The translations under genes and the position numbers were made by a program. From contig NZ_JAAVNE010000020.1 in the NCBI RefSeq assembly GCF_012103215.1, positions 1 through 64,000 of the forward strand: a stretch of 64,000 nt of DNA. Reading direction: 5' to 3'. Positions 45,009 to 53,991 of this stretch are shown here, piece by piece. The notes under the pieces were generated by a model. That model was not told where the DNA came from. It worked only from the letters and a program-made list of their open reading frames with translations, and made no database searches. Source of the stretch: Falsiroseomonas selenitidurans. GTDB taxonomy: Bacteria > Pseudomonadota > Alphaproteobacteria > Acetobacterales > Acetobacteraceae. The first letter of the stretch is position 1. The number at the start of each line of letters is the position of its first letter.

Positions 45009-45686
45009 GTGACCCCGGCCGAGGCTCACACCGCGCTGAACCGGCTGCCCCTGTTGGAAGGGGTACCGGCGGCGGTGCGCGCCCGCCTGGCCGCCTGCGC
45101 CCGGCCAGCGCGCTACGCCACCGGCGCCGTGGTGTTCCGCCGCGGCGACCCGGGCGCGGATGGCATGCTGGTGGTGCTGGACGGTCTGGTGCGGCTGCAC
45201 CTGGCCACCGGCGCAGGGCGCGAACTGACCCTGGGCTTGGCCGGACCGGGCGAGCCGGTGGGAGAGGTTGCGCTGATCGATGGTGGGCCGCGCAGCGCGG
45301 ATGCCACGGCGCTGACCCCGGTGCGCGGGCTGATGCTGCGCCATGCGGAGGCAATGGCGGTAGTGGCAGGCGATGCCGCCACGGCGCTCGCCCTGCTGCG
45401 GACGCTGGCCGCGCGGCTGCGGCGGACGACCGACCAGGTGGAGGCGGTGGGGCTACAACACCTGCCGCAGCGCCTGGCTTCGGCGCTGCTGGCTCTGGCG
45501 GCTGCCGATCCTTCCGGCCTGGTGCGGCTGCCGCAGGGCCAGGTGGCGGCGCTGGTCGTGGCATCCCGCCCCAAGGTGAACGCCGCGCTGAGCGTATTGC
45601 GCCTGCGTGGGATGGTGGAGCCGGTGCGCGCCGGGCTGCGCATCACCGACCCCACCGCCCTGCGCTTGGTGGCCGAGGGCGGCTAG
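45009..45686 (+). CDS. Crp/Fnr-family transcriptional regulator
   Basis: 225 aa. The N-terminal cyclic-nucleotide-binding-like beta-barrel spans residues about 10-125 (ATGAVVFRRGDPGADGMLVV, then GEPVGEVALIDGG). The C-terminal winged helix spans about 150-220 (LPQGQVAALVVASRPKVNAA). No Fnr-type N-terminal cysteine cluster is present, so oxygen sensing through an Fe-S cluster is unlikely. The start is GTG 45009. Its stop overlaps that of the convergent binding-protein gene. The target is unknown. Confidence 0.88.
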   Translation: MTPAEAHTALNRLPLLEGVPAAVRARLAACARPARYATGAVVFRRGDPGADGMLVVLDGLVRLHLATGAGRELTLGLAGPGEPVGEVALIDGGPRSADATALTPVRGLMLRHAEAMAVVAGDAATALALLRTLAARLRRTTDQVEAVGLQHLPQRLASALLALAAADPSGLVRLPQGQVAALVVASRPKVNAALSVLRLRGMVEPVRAGLRITDPTALRLVAEGG

Positions 45687-46636
45687 ATCCGCACGCGATC
45701 CGGCGCGACGGCGGCCAGCGGGTCCTTCCAGATCACCTGGGCCGGCGTGACCTCCTTCGACAGCTTGCCCATGCCGCGGAGTTGGTCGATGGCGAGCTGG
45801 AAATTGCCGACGCTGTCCGGCGTCAGGTTCATCTTGTACTCAACCTTGGTCATCAGCTCCGCGATGAAGGCGCGATCCTGCCGCAGGAAGCGGGCGACAT
45901 GGCGGGCGGCTTCCGCCGGGCTGGCCGCGATGAATTCCTGTGCCTGCACCAGGGACCGCATCAGCCGCGTGGTGGCTTCCGCATTCGCCAGGCCCCAGGC
46001 CTTGTTCATGTAGACGAAGTTTCGGACGATCTGAATCTGGTCGTTGGAGACCAGGATCTTGGTGTTCGGGATGGCGCGCATGGCGCGCGTCGGCCAGGGC
46101 TCCCACACCGCGAAGGCGTCGATGTTGCCGCGCTCCAGCGCCGCCACCATCTCCGGCGCCTCGACATTCACGATGGTGTAGTCGGCCGGGTTCAGGTTGA
46201 GCTTGGAGACGACCGACAGCCAGAAGGTCTCGCTGCCGGTGCCGCGGGCAACACCGACGCGCTTGCCCTTCAGCCCTTCCATGTTCTCGATGTTGCGGCC
46301 GAGCACGCTGATCCAGCGCAGCAGCGCCGTGCCTTCGCACACCGCGACCACGTTCGGGTCCACGAGATGCGCGGAGACGCCGGCCTGTTCGGCGCCATAG
46401 GCCGAGTTGATCTGGTTGCCGATCAGGAAGGCCACCATGGCCGAGCCGGAGGGGCCGGTGTTGACCGTGCAGTCCAGCCCATTGCGCTCGAAGAAGCCGC
46501 CTTCCTTGGCGACGTAGTAGGGCGCGAAGGACGGATCCACGCCGGTCGCGATGGTCAGCTTGATCGGCGCGTTCTGGGCGAAGGCGGGCGCGGCCAGGGC
46601 GGCGCCACTGGCGGCGAGAAGGGTTCGGCGAAGCAT
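45683..46636 (-). CDS. ABC transporter substrate-binding protein (NitT/TauT/SsuA family)
   Basis: A 317-aa periplasmic receptor. It has a signal peptide MLRRTLLAASGAALAAPAFA (1-20), followed by IKLTIATGVDPSFAPYYVAK and GFFERNGLDCTVNTGPSG, typical of the nitrate/sulfonate/taurine family. It is the last gene of a three-gene importer. The ligand could be a sulfonate, a pyrimidine precursor, or another small anion or heterocycle. The ATG at 46636 follows AGGGAGA, and a longer reading lies in the permease gene. Confidence 0.9.
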   Translation of the reverse strand: MLRRTLLAASGAALAAPAFAQNAPIKLTIATGVDPSFAPYYVAKEGGFFERNGLDCTVNTGPSGSAMVAFLIGNQINSAYGAEQAGVSAHLVDPNVVAVCEGTALLRWISVLGRNIENMEGLKGKRVGVARGTGSETFWLSVVSKLNLNPADYTIVNVEAPEMVAALERGNIDAFAVWEPWPTRAMRAIPNTKILVSNDQIQIVRNFVYMNKAWGLANAEATTRLMRSLVQAQEFIAASPAEAARHVARFLRQDRAFIAELMTKVEYKMNLTPDSVGNFQLAIDQLRGMGKLSKEVTPAQVIWKDPLAAVAPDRVRI

Positions 46637-46656
46637 GTTCTGATTCTCCCTGTTTG

Positions 46657-47433
46657 TCACATGGTCGGGTTGAAGCGGCCCGCGAAGGCGCGGATCAGCA
46701 GGCGGAAGGTGCGGTCCGTCGCGAAGCCCAGCAGGCCGAGCGAGATCAGGGCCACGAAGATGTCCTCCACCTGCATGAACAGCCTGGCGTCCCACAGCAT
46801 CTTGCCGAGGCCGTCATTGCTGGCGACAAGCTCGGCGGCGACGATGGTGACGAAGGCGTTGGACATCGCCAGCCGCATCCCGGTCAGGATGTAGGGCACC
46901 GTCGCCGGCAGGGCGACGAGGGCGAAGACCTGAAAGCGGTTGGCGCCGAGGCATTGCGCGGCGCGGATCTTGTCCCGCCCCACCGCGCCGACGCCCGCCG
47001 CCGTCGCGATCACCACCACGAAGATGGTGGTGTAGGCGATGAGGAAGATCTTGCTCTCCTCCCCGATGCCGAACCAGATGACGGAGACGGTGATCATCGC
47101 CACGGCGGGGATGAAGCGGAAGAACTCCGTCCAGGGTTCCAGCAGCAGCCGCACCGGGCGGAAGCTGCCGATGGCCAGGCCGACCGGAATGCCGATGGCG
47201 CTGCCCAGCAGGAAGCCCTGGAGAATGCGGCGCATGGAGGCGATGACTGCTTCCTGCAGCAGCTGGTCCTCGATCAGCGCCCAGCCGCGGATGAAGACCG
47301 GGATGGGCGAGGGGAAAAGCACGGACCGCACCAGGTACTGGGAGGCGAGGTGCCAGATGGCGAACAGCAGCGCGAAGCCCAGCACATAGCCGGCGACGGT
47401 GGCGGTGCGGCTGTTCATCATGCCATCGTTCAT
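46657..47433 (-). CDS. ABC transporter permease (NitT/TauT/SsuC family)
   Basis: A 258-aa inner-membrane permease with about six hydrophobic segments. The ATPase-coupling EAA-like loop is visible as GRDKIRAAQCLGANRFQVF followed by LPATVPYILTGMRLAMSNAF. It overlaps the ATPase gene by four bases. It works with the ATPase (47430) and the binding protein (45683). Confidence 0.92.
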   Translation of the reverse strand: MNDGMMNSRTATVAGYVLGFALLFAIWHLASQYLVRSVLFPSPIPVFIRGWALIEDQLLQEAVIASMRRILQGFLLGSAIGIPVGLAIGSFRPVRLLLEPWTEFFRFIPAVAMITVSVIWFGIGEESKIFLIAYTTIFVVVIATAAGVGAVGRDKIRAAQCLGANRFQVFALVALPATVPYILTGMRLAMSNAFVTIVAAELVASNDGLGKMLWDARLFMQVEDIFVALISLGLLGFATDRTFRLLIRAFAGRFNPTM

Positions 47434-48206
47434 TGGGGGTGGATCTCCGCATGGATCAGCTCATGCACCCGGCGGAAGCTGGCCATGAAGGCGTCGGAGG
47501 TGCGTTCGCGCGGGTAGGGCAGGTCGAGCGGCACCACCGCTTTCAGCGTGCCGCCCGGGCCGCGCTTCATCACGCCGACACGGGTGGCCAGCGCGCAGGC
47601 TTCCTCGATGTCATGCGTGATGAACAGCACGGTCTTCCGGTTCTCCGACCAGATGCGGGAAAGCTCGCCCTGCAGCACCGCGCGCGTCATCGCGTCCAGC
47701 GCGCCGAAGGGCTCGTCCATCAGCAGCATGCGCGGGTCGTTCGCCAGCGCGCGGGCGATCTGGATGCGCTGCTTCATGCCGCCGGAAAGCTCCGAAGGGT
47801 GCTTCCCGCCCTGCCCGGCCAGCCCCACCATGTTCAGGAAGCGATCGGCGATGGACCGCCGCTCTGCCCGGCCCATGCCGCGCAGGCGCAGGCCAAAGGC
47901 GATGTTGTCGCGCGCCGTCAGCCAGTCATACAGGCTGTCATGCCCCTGGAAGACCACGCCGCGATCCGCGCCGGGGCCGCGCACGGGGCGGCCTTCCAGG
48001 CGGATCTGCCCTTCCGTTGGCGCATCGAAGCCGGCCAGCATGTTCATCACCGTGGTCTTGCCACAGCCGGATGTGCCGAGAAGGCAAAAGAATTCGCCCT
48101 CGGACAACTCCAGGTTGAAATCCCGAACGGCCTGATAGGCACCGGTGCGGCCACGAAAGGTCATGCCGACCCCGTCCAGCTCCACGAAGGCCACCTCGTC
48201 CCCCAC
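47430..48206 (-). CDS. ABC transporter ATP-binding protein (NitT/TauT/SsuB family)
   Basis: 258 aa and the first gene of the importer operon. Walker A is GTSGCGKTT, the signature is LSGGMKQRIQIARAL, and Walker B is MLLMDEPFGALDAMTR, with the H-loop VLFITHDIEEACAL. The start is GTG 48206. A TTGCCG/TAAACT promoter-like pair lies just upstream. The gene order ATPase-permease-receptor is slightly unusual, since receptors often come first. Confidence 0.92.
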   Translation of the reverse strand: MGDEVAFVELDGVGMTFRGRTGAYQAVRDFNLELSEGEFFCLLGTSGCGKTTVMNMLAGFDAPTEGQIRLEGRPVRGPGADRGVVFQGHDSLYDWLTARDNIAFGLRLRGMGRAERRSIADRFLNMVGLAGQGGKHPSELSGGMKQRIQIARALANDPRMLLMDEPFGALDAMTRAVLQGELSRIWSENRKTVLFITHDIEEACALATRVGVMKRGPGGTLKAVVPLDLPYPRERTSDAFMASFRRVHELIHAEIHPQ

Positions 48207-48221
48207 TTGTATCCAGGCTTG

Positions 48222-48249
48222 AGTTTAGGGCACTGCCGTGATGCGGCAA
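48222..48249 (-). promoter_or_regulatory. Possible promoter of the NitT-type ABC operon
   Basis: On the minus strand a -35-like TTGCCG (48249-48244) is 16 bases from a -10-like TAAACT (48227-48222), about 16 bases before the ATPase start at 48206. It lies in the 105-base divergent gap to the SDR gene. It rests on resemblance to sigma-70 hexamers only. Confidence 0.33.
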
Positions 48250-48311
48250 CCCGGCTTCACGCCCTGGCGGCACCGGACTAGAACCGGGCTGCGCATTCAG
48301 GAGGCAACGGG

Positions 48312-49223
48312 ATGATGCTGGAGGGCAAGGTGGCGATCGTCACCGGGGCCGGCGGCGGGATCGGGCGGGAAATCGCCCTCGCCATGGCGCTGGCCGGCGC
48401 GAGGGTGGTGGTGAACGACATCGGCGCAAGCCTGACGGGCGAAGGCCCGACCAGCGCCACGCCCGGCGAGCAGACGGTGGCCATCATCCATCAGCGTGGC
48501 GGCCAGGCGGTGGCCAATACCGACAGCGTGGCGGATTGGGCCAGTGCGCAGCGCATCGTGGCGCAGGCGATGGATGCCTTCGGCGGCATCGACATCGTGG
48601 TGAACAACGCCGGCATTCTACGCGATCAGATCTTCCACAAGATGACGCCCGAGGAGTGGCTCGCGGTCATCAATGTGCATCTGAACGGCAGCTTCTTCGT
48701 CAGCCGCGCCGCCGCCGAGCAGTTCCGCAAGCAGGGCCGTGGTGCCTATGTGCACATGACCTCCACATCGGGGCTGATCGGCAATTTCGGCCAGGCCAAT
48801 TATTCCGCGGCGAAGCTGGGCGTGGCGGCATTGTCAAAATCCATTGCGCTGGACATGCAGCGCTTCGGCGTGCGGTCCAACTGCATCGCACCCTTCGCCT
48901 GGTCGCGCATGACCAGCTCCATCCCCTCCTCCACCGAGGCCGAGAAGGCCCGGGTGGCGCGGCTGCAGCAGATGACGCCGGACAAGAACGCGCCGCTGGC
49001 CGTGTTCCTCGCCTCCGGCGCCGCGAAGGACGTGACGGGGCAGATCTTCGCCGCGCGGCACAACGAGTTGTTCCTGTTCAGCCAGCCGCGGCCGATCCGC
49101 AGCACGCATCGCGGCGAGGGCTGGACGCCGGAAGCCATTGCCGAGACCGCCCTGCCCGCGCTGCGCAGTCACTTCCTGCCGCTCGATCGCTCCGGCGACG
49201 TGTTTTCCTGGGATCCGGTCTGA
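48312..49223 (+). CDS. SDR-family hydroxyacyl-CoA-type dehydrogenase
   Basis: A 303-aa short-chain dehydrogenase. It has the nucleotide motif TGAGGGIG (residues 11-18), NNAG, the serine in HMTSTSGLIG and the catalytic pair Y164/K168 in ANYSAAK. The VVVNDIGASLTGEG segment is typical of multifunctional-enzyme-2-like 3-hydroxyacyl-CoA dehydrogenases. The C-terminal extension of about 50 residues is also seen there. GGAGG precedes ATG 48312. The stop overlaps the acyl-CoA dehydrogenase start by one base, which suggests a beta-oxidation-like unit. Confidence 0.88.
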   Translation: MMLEGKVAIVTGAGGGIGREIALAMALAGARVVVNDIGASLTGEGPTSATPGEQTVAIIHQRGGQAVANTDSVADWASAQRIVAQAMDAFGGIDIVVNNAGILRDQIFHKMTPEEWLAVINVHLNGSFFVSRAAAEQFRKQGRGAYVHMTSTSGLIGNFGQANYSAAKLGVAALSKSIALDMQRFGVRSNCIAPFAWSRMTSSIPSSTEAEKARVARLQQMTPDKNAPLAVFLASGAAKDVTGQIFAARHNELFLFSQPRPIRSTHRGEGWTPEAIAETALPALRSHFLPLDRSGDVFSWDPV

Positions 49224-50374
49224 TGGATTTCTCGCTCTCCGAGGAACAGGTCGCGTTCCAGGATTCGGTCCGCCGCTTTGCCGAACAGCACCTGGCGAAG
49301 GACGCGCTGGCGCGGGCGCATGATGAGCGCTTCCCCTGGGATGTCGCGAAGCTGATGGCCGAGAACGGTCTGTTCGGCATCATGGTGCCGGAAGCAGATG
49401 GTGGTCAGGGCGGCACGCTGTTCGACGCCATCCTGGCGATGGAACAGATCGCCTATGTCTGCCCGCGCAGCGCCGATGTGCTGCAGGCCGGCAATTTCGG
49501 TGCCTTCCGTACCTTTGCGGAATACGCCACGCCGGATCAGAAGAAGCGCTTCTTCGAACCGCTGCTGCGCGGCGAGACCATTGCCGCGGTCGGCATGACG
49601 GAGCCGGATGCGGGTTCGGCGCTGACCGACCTCAAGACCACCGCCACCAGGGTGCAGGGTGGCTATGTGCTGAACGGCGGCAAGGTGTTCACCTCGAACA
49701 CGGAAGACGCAAATGTCTTCGTCATCTACTGCCGCTTTGCGCCCGGCGTGAACGGCATCGGCTCGGTCCTGCTGGAACGCGGGATGGAGGGTTTCCGCCT
49801 CGGCCAGCCCAGCCGCTACATGAATGGCGAGACCTGGTGCGCGCTGTATTTCGACGATGTCTTCGTGCCGGAGGAGAATCTCCTGCTCGGCGAGGGCGGA
49901 TTCCGCAAGCAGATCTCGGGCTTCAACGTGGAACGCGCCGGCAACACCACCCGCGCCCTGGCGCTTGGCGAGTATTGCTTCCGCCAGGCCAAGGCGCATG
50001 CCGAGCAGAGGAAGCAGTTCGGCCGGCCCTTGATGGAATTCCAGGGCCTGCAATGGAAGTTCTCCGAGATGCGCGTCGCGCTCGATAGCGCGCAGCTGCT
50101 GCTCTACCGCGCTGCCGTGCGCGCCAAGGGCGGGCTGCCGGACCCGCAGGACGTTGCACTCGCAAAATACGCCTGCAACCAGGCGGGCTGGATGTGCGCC
50201 AATGAATCCATGCAGATCATGGGCGGCACCGGCTACAGCCAGGACCTGCTGATCGAATACTGCGTGCGCAAGACGCGCGGCTGGATGATCGCGGGCGGCA
50301 GCCTGGAAATGATGAAGAACCGCATCGCCGAGGGCATCTTCGGCCGCAGTTTCTCGCAGAGGCCGCCGAAGTGA
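49223..50374 (+). CDS. Acyl-CoA dehydrogenase family protein
   Basis: A 383-aa flavoprotein that introduces a 2,3 double bond into an acyl-CoA. The N-terminus MDFSLSEEQVAFQDSVRRFA and the FAD and substrate segments AAVGMTEPDAGSALTDLKTT, QFGRPLMEFQGLQW and MQIMGGTGYSQDLLIE are clear. The C-terminal region reads WMIAGGSLEMMKN, so the catalytic glutamate is not at the common EGT position and may be supplied elsewhere, as in several subfamilies. It overlaps the SDR gene and the downstream acyl-CoA synthetase. Confidence 0.92.
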   Translation: MDFSLSEEQVAFQDSVRRFAEQHLAKDALARAHDERFPWDVAKLMAENGLFGIMVPEADGGQGGTLFDAILAMEQIAYVCPRSADVLQAGNFGAFRTFAEYATPDQKKRFFEPLLRGETIAAVGMTEPDAGSALTDLKTTATRVQGGYVLNGGKVFTSNTEDANVFVIYCRFAPGVNGIGSVLLERGMEGFRLGQPSRYMNGETWCALYFDDVFVPEENLLLGEGGFRKQISGFNVERAGNTTRALALGEYCFRQAKAHAEQRKQFGRPLMEFQGLQWKFSEMRVALDSAQLLLYRAAVRAKGGLPDPQDVALAKYACNQAGWMCANESMQIMGGTGYSQDLLIEYCVRKTRGWMIAGGSLEMMKNRIAEGIFGRSFSQRPPK

Positions 50375-52413
50375 CGCCGCTGGCGCAGGCGCTTCTCAAC
50401 CCGCGCCGCATCGCGCTGATCGGCGCCTCCGCCGATGACCAGCGGCTGACGGCGCGGCCGCAGCGCTATCTGCGCCGTCACGGTTTTGCGGGCGAGTTGT
50501 TCCCGGTGAATCCGCGCGCGGCGGAGGTGCTGGGCGAGCGCGCCTTCGGCTCGCTCGTCGACATCCCGGGCGAGATCGATTTTGCCTACATCCTGCTTGG
50601 CACCGACAATGTCGAAGCGCAGGTCGCCGCCTGCGCAGCGCGGAAGATTCCCGTGGCCTGCGTGCTGGCCGACGGTTTCGCCGAGGCGGGCCCTGAAGGC
50701 GCCGCGCTGCAGGCGCGCATACTGGCTGCCGCGCAGGGCAGCGGGATGCGTTTGCTCGGGCCCAATTCCATGGGCATCGTCAACCTGAATGCTCGCACCG
50801 CGCTCACCACCAATGCGGCGCTGGAAGCCGAGAACCTGCCGGCCGGGCGCGTGGCGCTGGTCTCGCAATCCGGCTCCATGATGGGCGCGCTGCTGTCGCG
50901 CGGCGCGGCGCGGGGCCTCGGCTTCTCGCATCTCATCGGCACGGGCAACGAGGCAGACCTGACGGCGGGGGAGATCGCATCCCTGCTGCTGGAAGATGCG
51001 GATGTGGATGTCGTCGCGCTTTTCCTGGAAGCCATCCGCGCGCCGGCCCAACTGGCGGCGGCGGCAGCCAAGGCGCGGTCGCTGCGCAAACCGATCGTGG
51101 CGTTGAAGCTCGGCCGCAGCCCCTTCGGCGCGGAACTGGCGACAAGCCACACCGGCGCACTGGCCGGCAGCGATGCGGCGGCAGATGCGTTCTTCCGGGC
51201 GCATGGGATCCTGCGCGTCTCCATGATGGAATCACTGCTGGAACTGCCGCTGCTGGTCGCTGGCCGCAGCCCGCCCGCCCGCGCGCATCGCGCCGTCGGC
51301 GTGATGACGACGACGGGCGGCGGCGGCGCGCTGGCGGTCGACGCGCTGGGCGTGCTGGGCATCGAGGCGCGCAAGCCGGATGCGGCAGCCGCGGGCCGGC
51401 TGGAAGCGGCGAAGCTGAACGCACATGGCCGGCTGCTGGACATGACGCTGGCCGGCACGCGGCCGGACCGCATCATGGCGGGGCTGGATGCGTTGCGCGC
51501 GGCCGAGGATACGGACCTGGTTCTGGCGGTTGTCGGTTCCTCGGCGCAGTTCCGCCCGAAGGATGCGGTGGGCGGGATCATTGAGGGCGCCAAGCTTGCC
51601 GGCAAGCCGGTGGCCACCTTCCTGGCGCCGCAGGCCGAGGCATCCCTGCGCCTGCTGGCGGAAGCCGGCATCGCCGCCTTCCGCACGGCCGACACCGCCG
51701 CCGACTCCATCGCCGCCTACTGCGCCTGGCGCGCGCCGCGCGAGACAGCGGACATTGCTGCGCCCACCATCGCCCTGCCGGCGCGGCCGGACGAGGCCGA
51801 TGCGCGCGGCGTCTTCGCGGCACTCGGTCTCGATTCACCCTTTGCCGTGATGCAGGACACACCGCCGGGGGACATGCGCTATCCGGTGGCGTTGAAGATC
51901 CTGTCGCCGGACCTGGCGCACAAGACGGAAGTCGGCGGCGTGGCGTTGAACATCGCCGATGCGGCGGCGCTGCGCGAGGCGGCGGCGGCGATGCGCGCGC
52001 GCGTTGCCGCCGCCGCACCACAGGCGAAGCTCACCGGCATGCTGGTTCAGCCCATGGCGAAGGGGCTGGCGGAGGCCATTCTCGGCTTCCGGCGGGACCC
52101 GGAGGTGGGGCCGGTGGTGCTGCTGGGTGCCGGCGGCGTGCTGTCCGAATTGCACCGCGACATCGCGCTGCGGATGGCGCCCGTCGACCTGGAGACGGCG
52201 CGGGAGATGATCGCGGAAGTGCGGGCGCTGAAGCCGCTTTCCGGCTGGCGCAACCTGCCGCTGGGTGACCTGGAGGCGCTGGCGCGGGCGGTGGTCGCGG
52301 CGTCGCGCCTCGCCGGCGTGGCGCAGGTGGCGGAGGCGGAGATCAACCCGCTGATCGTCGGCCGGCCCGGCGAGGGCGTGACGGTCGCCGATGCCTGGGT
52401 GGTATTGCGGTAA
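50371..52413 (+). CDS. Acyl-CoA synthetase, ADP-forming (acetate--CoA ligase family)
   Basis: 680 aa, with the fused alpha-beta NDP-forming synthetase layout. A CoA-binding domain at the N-terminus (RRIALIGASADDQRLTARPQ, then GPNSMGIVN) is followed by a ligase domain with the phosphohistidine in TSHTGALAGSD, and a C-terminal ATP-grasp domain with KILSPDLAHKTEVGGVALNI and GAGGVLSELHRD. It interconverts acyl-CoA plus ADP and acid plus ATP. The start is GTG 50371, overlapping the previous gene. With SDR and dehydrogenase genes it suggests degradation of an organic acid. Confidence 0.92.
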   Translation: MTPLAQALLNPRRIALIGASADDQRLTARPQRYLRRHGFAGELFPVNPRAAEVLGERAFGSLVDIPGEIDFAYILLGTDNVEAQVAACAARKIPVACVLADGFAEAGPEGAALQARILAAAQGSGMRLLGPNSMGIVNLNARTALTTNAALEAENLPAGRVALVSQSGSMMGALLSRGAARGLGFSHLIGTGNEADLTAGEIASLLLEDADVDVVALFLEAIRAPAQLAAAAAKARSLRKPIVALKLGRSPFGAELATSHTGALAGSDAAADAFFRAHGILRVSMMESLLELPLLVAGRSPPARAHRAVGVMTTTGGGGALAVDALGVLGIEARKPDAAAAGRLEAAKLNAHGRLLDMTLAGTRPDRIMAGLDALRAAEDTDLVLAVVGSSAQFRPKDAVGGIIEGAKLAGKPVATFLAPQAEASLRLLAEAGIAAFRTADTAADSIAAYCAWRAPRETADIAAPTIALPARPDEADARGVFAALGLDSPFAVMQDTPPGDMRYPVALKILSPDLAHKTEVGGVALNIADAAALREAAAAMRARVAAAAPQAKLTGMLVQPMAKGLAEAILGFRRDPEVGPVVLLGAGGVLSELHRDIALRMAPVDLETAREMIAEVRALKPLSGWRNLPLGDLEALARAVVAASRLAGVAQVAEAEINPLIVGRPGEGVTVADAWVVLR

Positions 52414-52435
52414 ACTGCGTGAGAGGCTGCGGGAC

Positions 52436-53248
52436 ATGGACACCGAGACCCTGATCCGCGCCCGCTTCGGCGCGCTGCCCTTCACCCCGCCCGCCGACAT
52501 CCCCGCCGGCCTGGCGTTGCTGCTGGACCGGCGCGTGACCCGCGCCTACCGGCCCGACCCGGTGCCGGAGGCGCTGCTGGATTTGGTGCTGGCCGGCGCA
52601 CAATCGGCGCCCGCCAAGTCCGACCTGCAGCAATTCTCCATCCTGGTGACGCGGGACGCGGCGAAGATCGCGCAGGTGGCGGATGCGATCGGCACGATGC
52701 CCTGGATCAAGCAGGCGCCGGTGCTGCTGCTGTTCTGCGGCGACATCCGCCGCGGCCGGCAGGTCTGCGCGGCGCAGGGCCGTGCCCACGCCAATGATAG
52801 CATCGACACCTTCCTGAACGCTTCCGCCGACGCCGCGCTGGCCATGGGGTTCTGCATCATGGCGGCAGAGGCGGCGGGGCTCGGCACCTGCCCGATTTCC
52901 TATGTCCGCAACAATCTGGCGCTGGTGCAGGGGTTGTTCGGGCTGCCGGAGGGGGTGTTCCCGCTGGCCGGGCTGACGCTGGGCTTCCCCGCGAAGCGCA
53001 ACGAGACCTCGCCACGGCTGCCGCCTTCCGTGGTGGTGCATCGGGAGACCTATGACGACAGCGGCCTCGCCGCCGCCCTGCCCGCCTATGATGCGCTGCG
53101 CCCGCCGGGCAAGCCGCGCTACCCCGAGGTGCATGGGCCCAAGCCGGAAGGCTGCACCTGGTCCGAAAATGCGGCACGGCAGCTCTCCGTGCCGGAACGC
53201 GCGAATTTCCGCGCCTGGCTGGCGACGAGGGGCATCAACCTTGGCTGA
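52436..53248 (+). CDS. Nitroreductase-family flavoprotein
   Basis: A 270-aa FMN-dependent oxidoreductase of the nitroreductase fold. RRVTRAYRPDPVPEALLDLV at the N-terminus, AQSAPAKSDLQQFSILVTRD and EAAGLGTCPISYVRNN are typical of the NfsA/FRP branch. The natural substrate may be a quinone, an enone or a nitro compound. The ATG at 52436 was chosen, 22 bases after the synthetase stop. The stop overlaps the Nudix gene by eight bases. Confidence 0.88.
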   Translation: MDTETLIRARFGALPFTPPADIPAGLALLLDRRVTRAYRPDPVPEALLDLVLAGAQSAPAKSDLQQFSILVTRDAAKIAQVADAIGTMPWIKQAPVLLLFCGDIRRGRQVCAAQGRAHANDSIDTFLNASADAALAMGFCIMAAEAAGLGTCPISYVRNNLALVQGLFGLPEGVFPLAGLTLGFPAKRNETSPRLPPSVVVHRETYDDSGLAAALPAYDALRPPGKPRYPEVHGPKPEGCTWSENAARQLSVPERANFRAWLATRGINLG

Positions 53249-53918
53249 CGCAACCGCCGACAACCCCGGCGGCGCCGGCGACCTGGTCCCGGCACCGCGC
53301 AAGCGCACGGTGGTGCCACGCCACGCCGCCAGCCTGATCGTCTGGCGACAGGGTGCGGGCGAGCCCGAGATCCTGATGGGCATGCGCCATGCCAAGCACA
53401 AATTCATGCCGAGCATCCTGGTGTTCCCGGGCGGCCGCGTGGACCGCGGCGACCACGGCGTGAAGGCGCTGTCCGAGATGAAGCCGGAGACCTTCGGGCT
53501 GCTGGCACACCGGGCGAAGCCTTCCCTGGCGCGCGCCTTGGGGGTGGCGGCGGCGCGGGAATTGTATGAGGAAACCGGGCTGCTGTTGGGGGAGATGAAG
53601 GGCACGCGGCTGCTCGCCGACCTCGCACCACTGGACTACCTCTGCCGCGCCGTCACGCCGACGACGCGCAGCATGCGCTTTAATGCGCGCTTCCTGATCG
53701 CCCCCGCCGAGGCGGTGCGCGGCGAGATCGGCGGGTCGGGCGAGTTGGAAGGGCTGGCCTGGTATCCGCTGAGCCAGGCGCGGGCGGCGAAGCTGGCGGA
53801 TATCACCGGCAAGATCCTGACCGAATTTTCGGAATGGCTGGAGGTGCCTGCGGCAAGGCGGGCAGAACGGCCGCGGATCGTATTTCGCGGGCAGGACAAC
53901 CGGATGAGCGATGGGTAG
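53241..53918 (+). CDS. Nudix hydrolase
   Basis: A 225-aa protein with an acyl-CoA-diphosphatase-like Nudix domain. FMPSILVFPGGRVDRGDHGV precedes the Nudix box, whose core is AAARELYEETGLLLGE. The insertion between the GGRVD strand and the box is longer than in short Nudix proteins, as in NUDT7/8/19-type CoA diphosphatases. This suits the neighbouring CoA enzymes, and the substrate is inferred. The start is TTG 53241 with GAGGGG upstream. Confidence 0.85.
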   Translation: MADATADNPGGAGDLVPAPRKRTVVPRHAASLIVWRQGAGEPEILMGMRHAKHKFMPSILVFPGGRVDRGDHGVKALSEMKPETFGLLAHRAKPSLARALGVAAARELYEETGLLLGEMKGTRLLADLAPLDYLCRAVTPTTRSMRFNARFLIAPAEAVRGEIGGSGELEGLAWYPLSQARAAKLADITGKILTEFSEWLEVPAARRAERPRIVFRGQDNRMSDG

Positions 53919-53991
53919 ACACCGGATCGTGTTTTGATGGCGCTCTGCTTCGGCTTTACGTCAAGGTAAACGCCGGGGGCAAGGTGCAACG

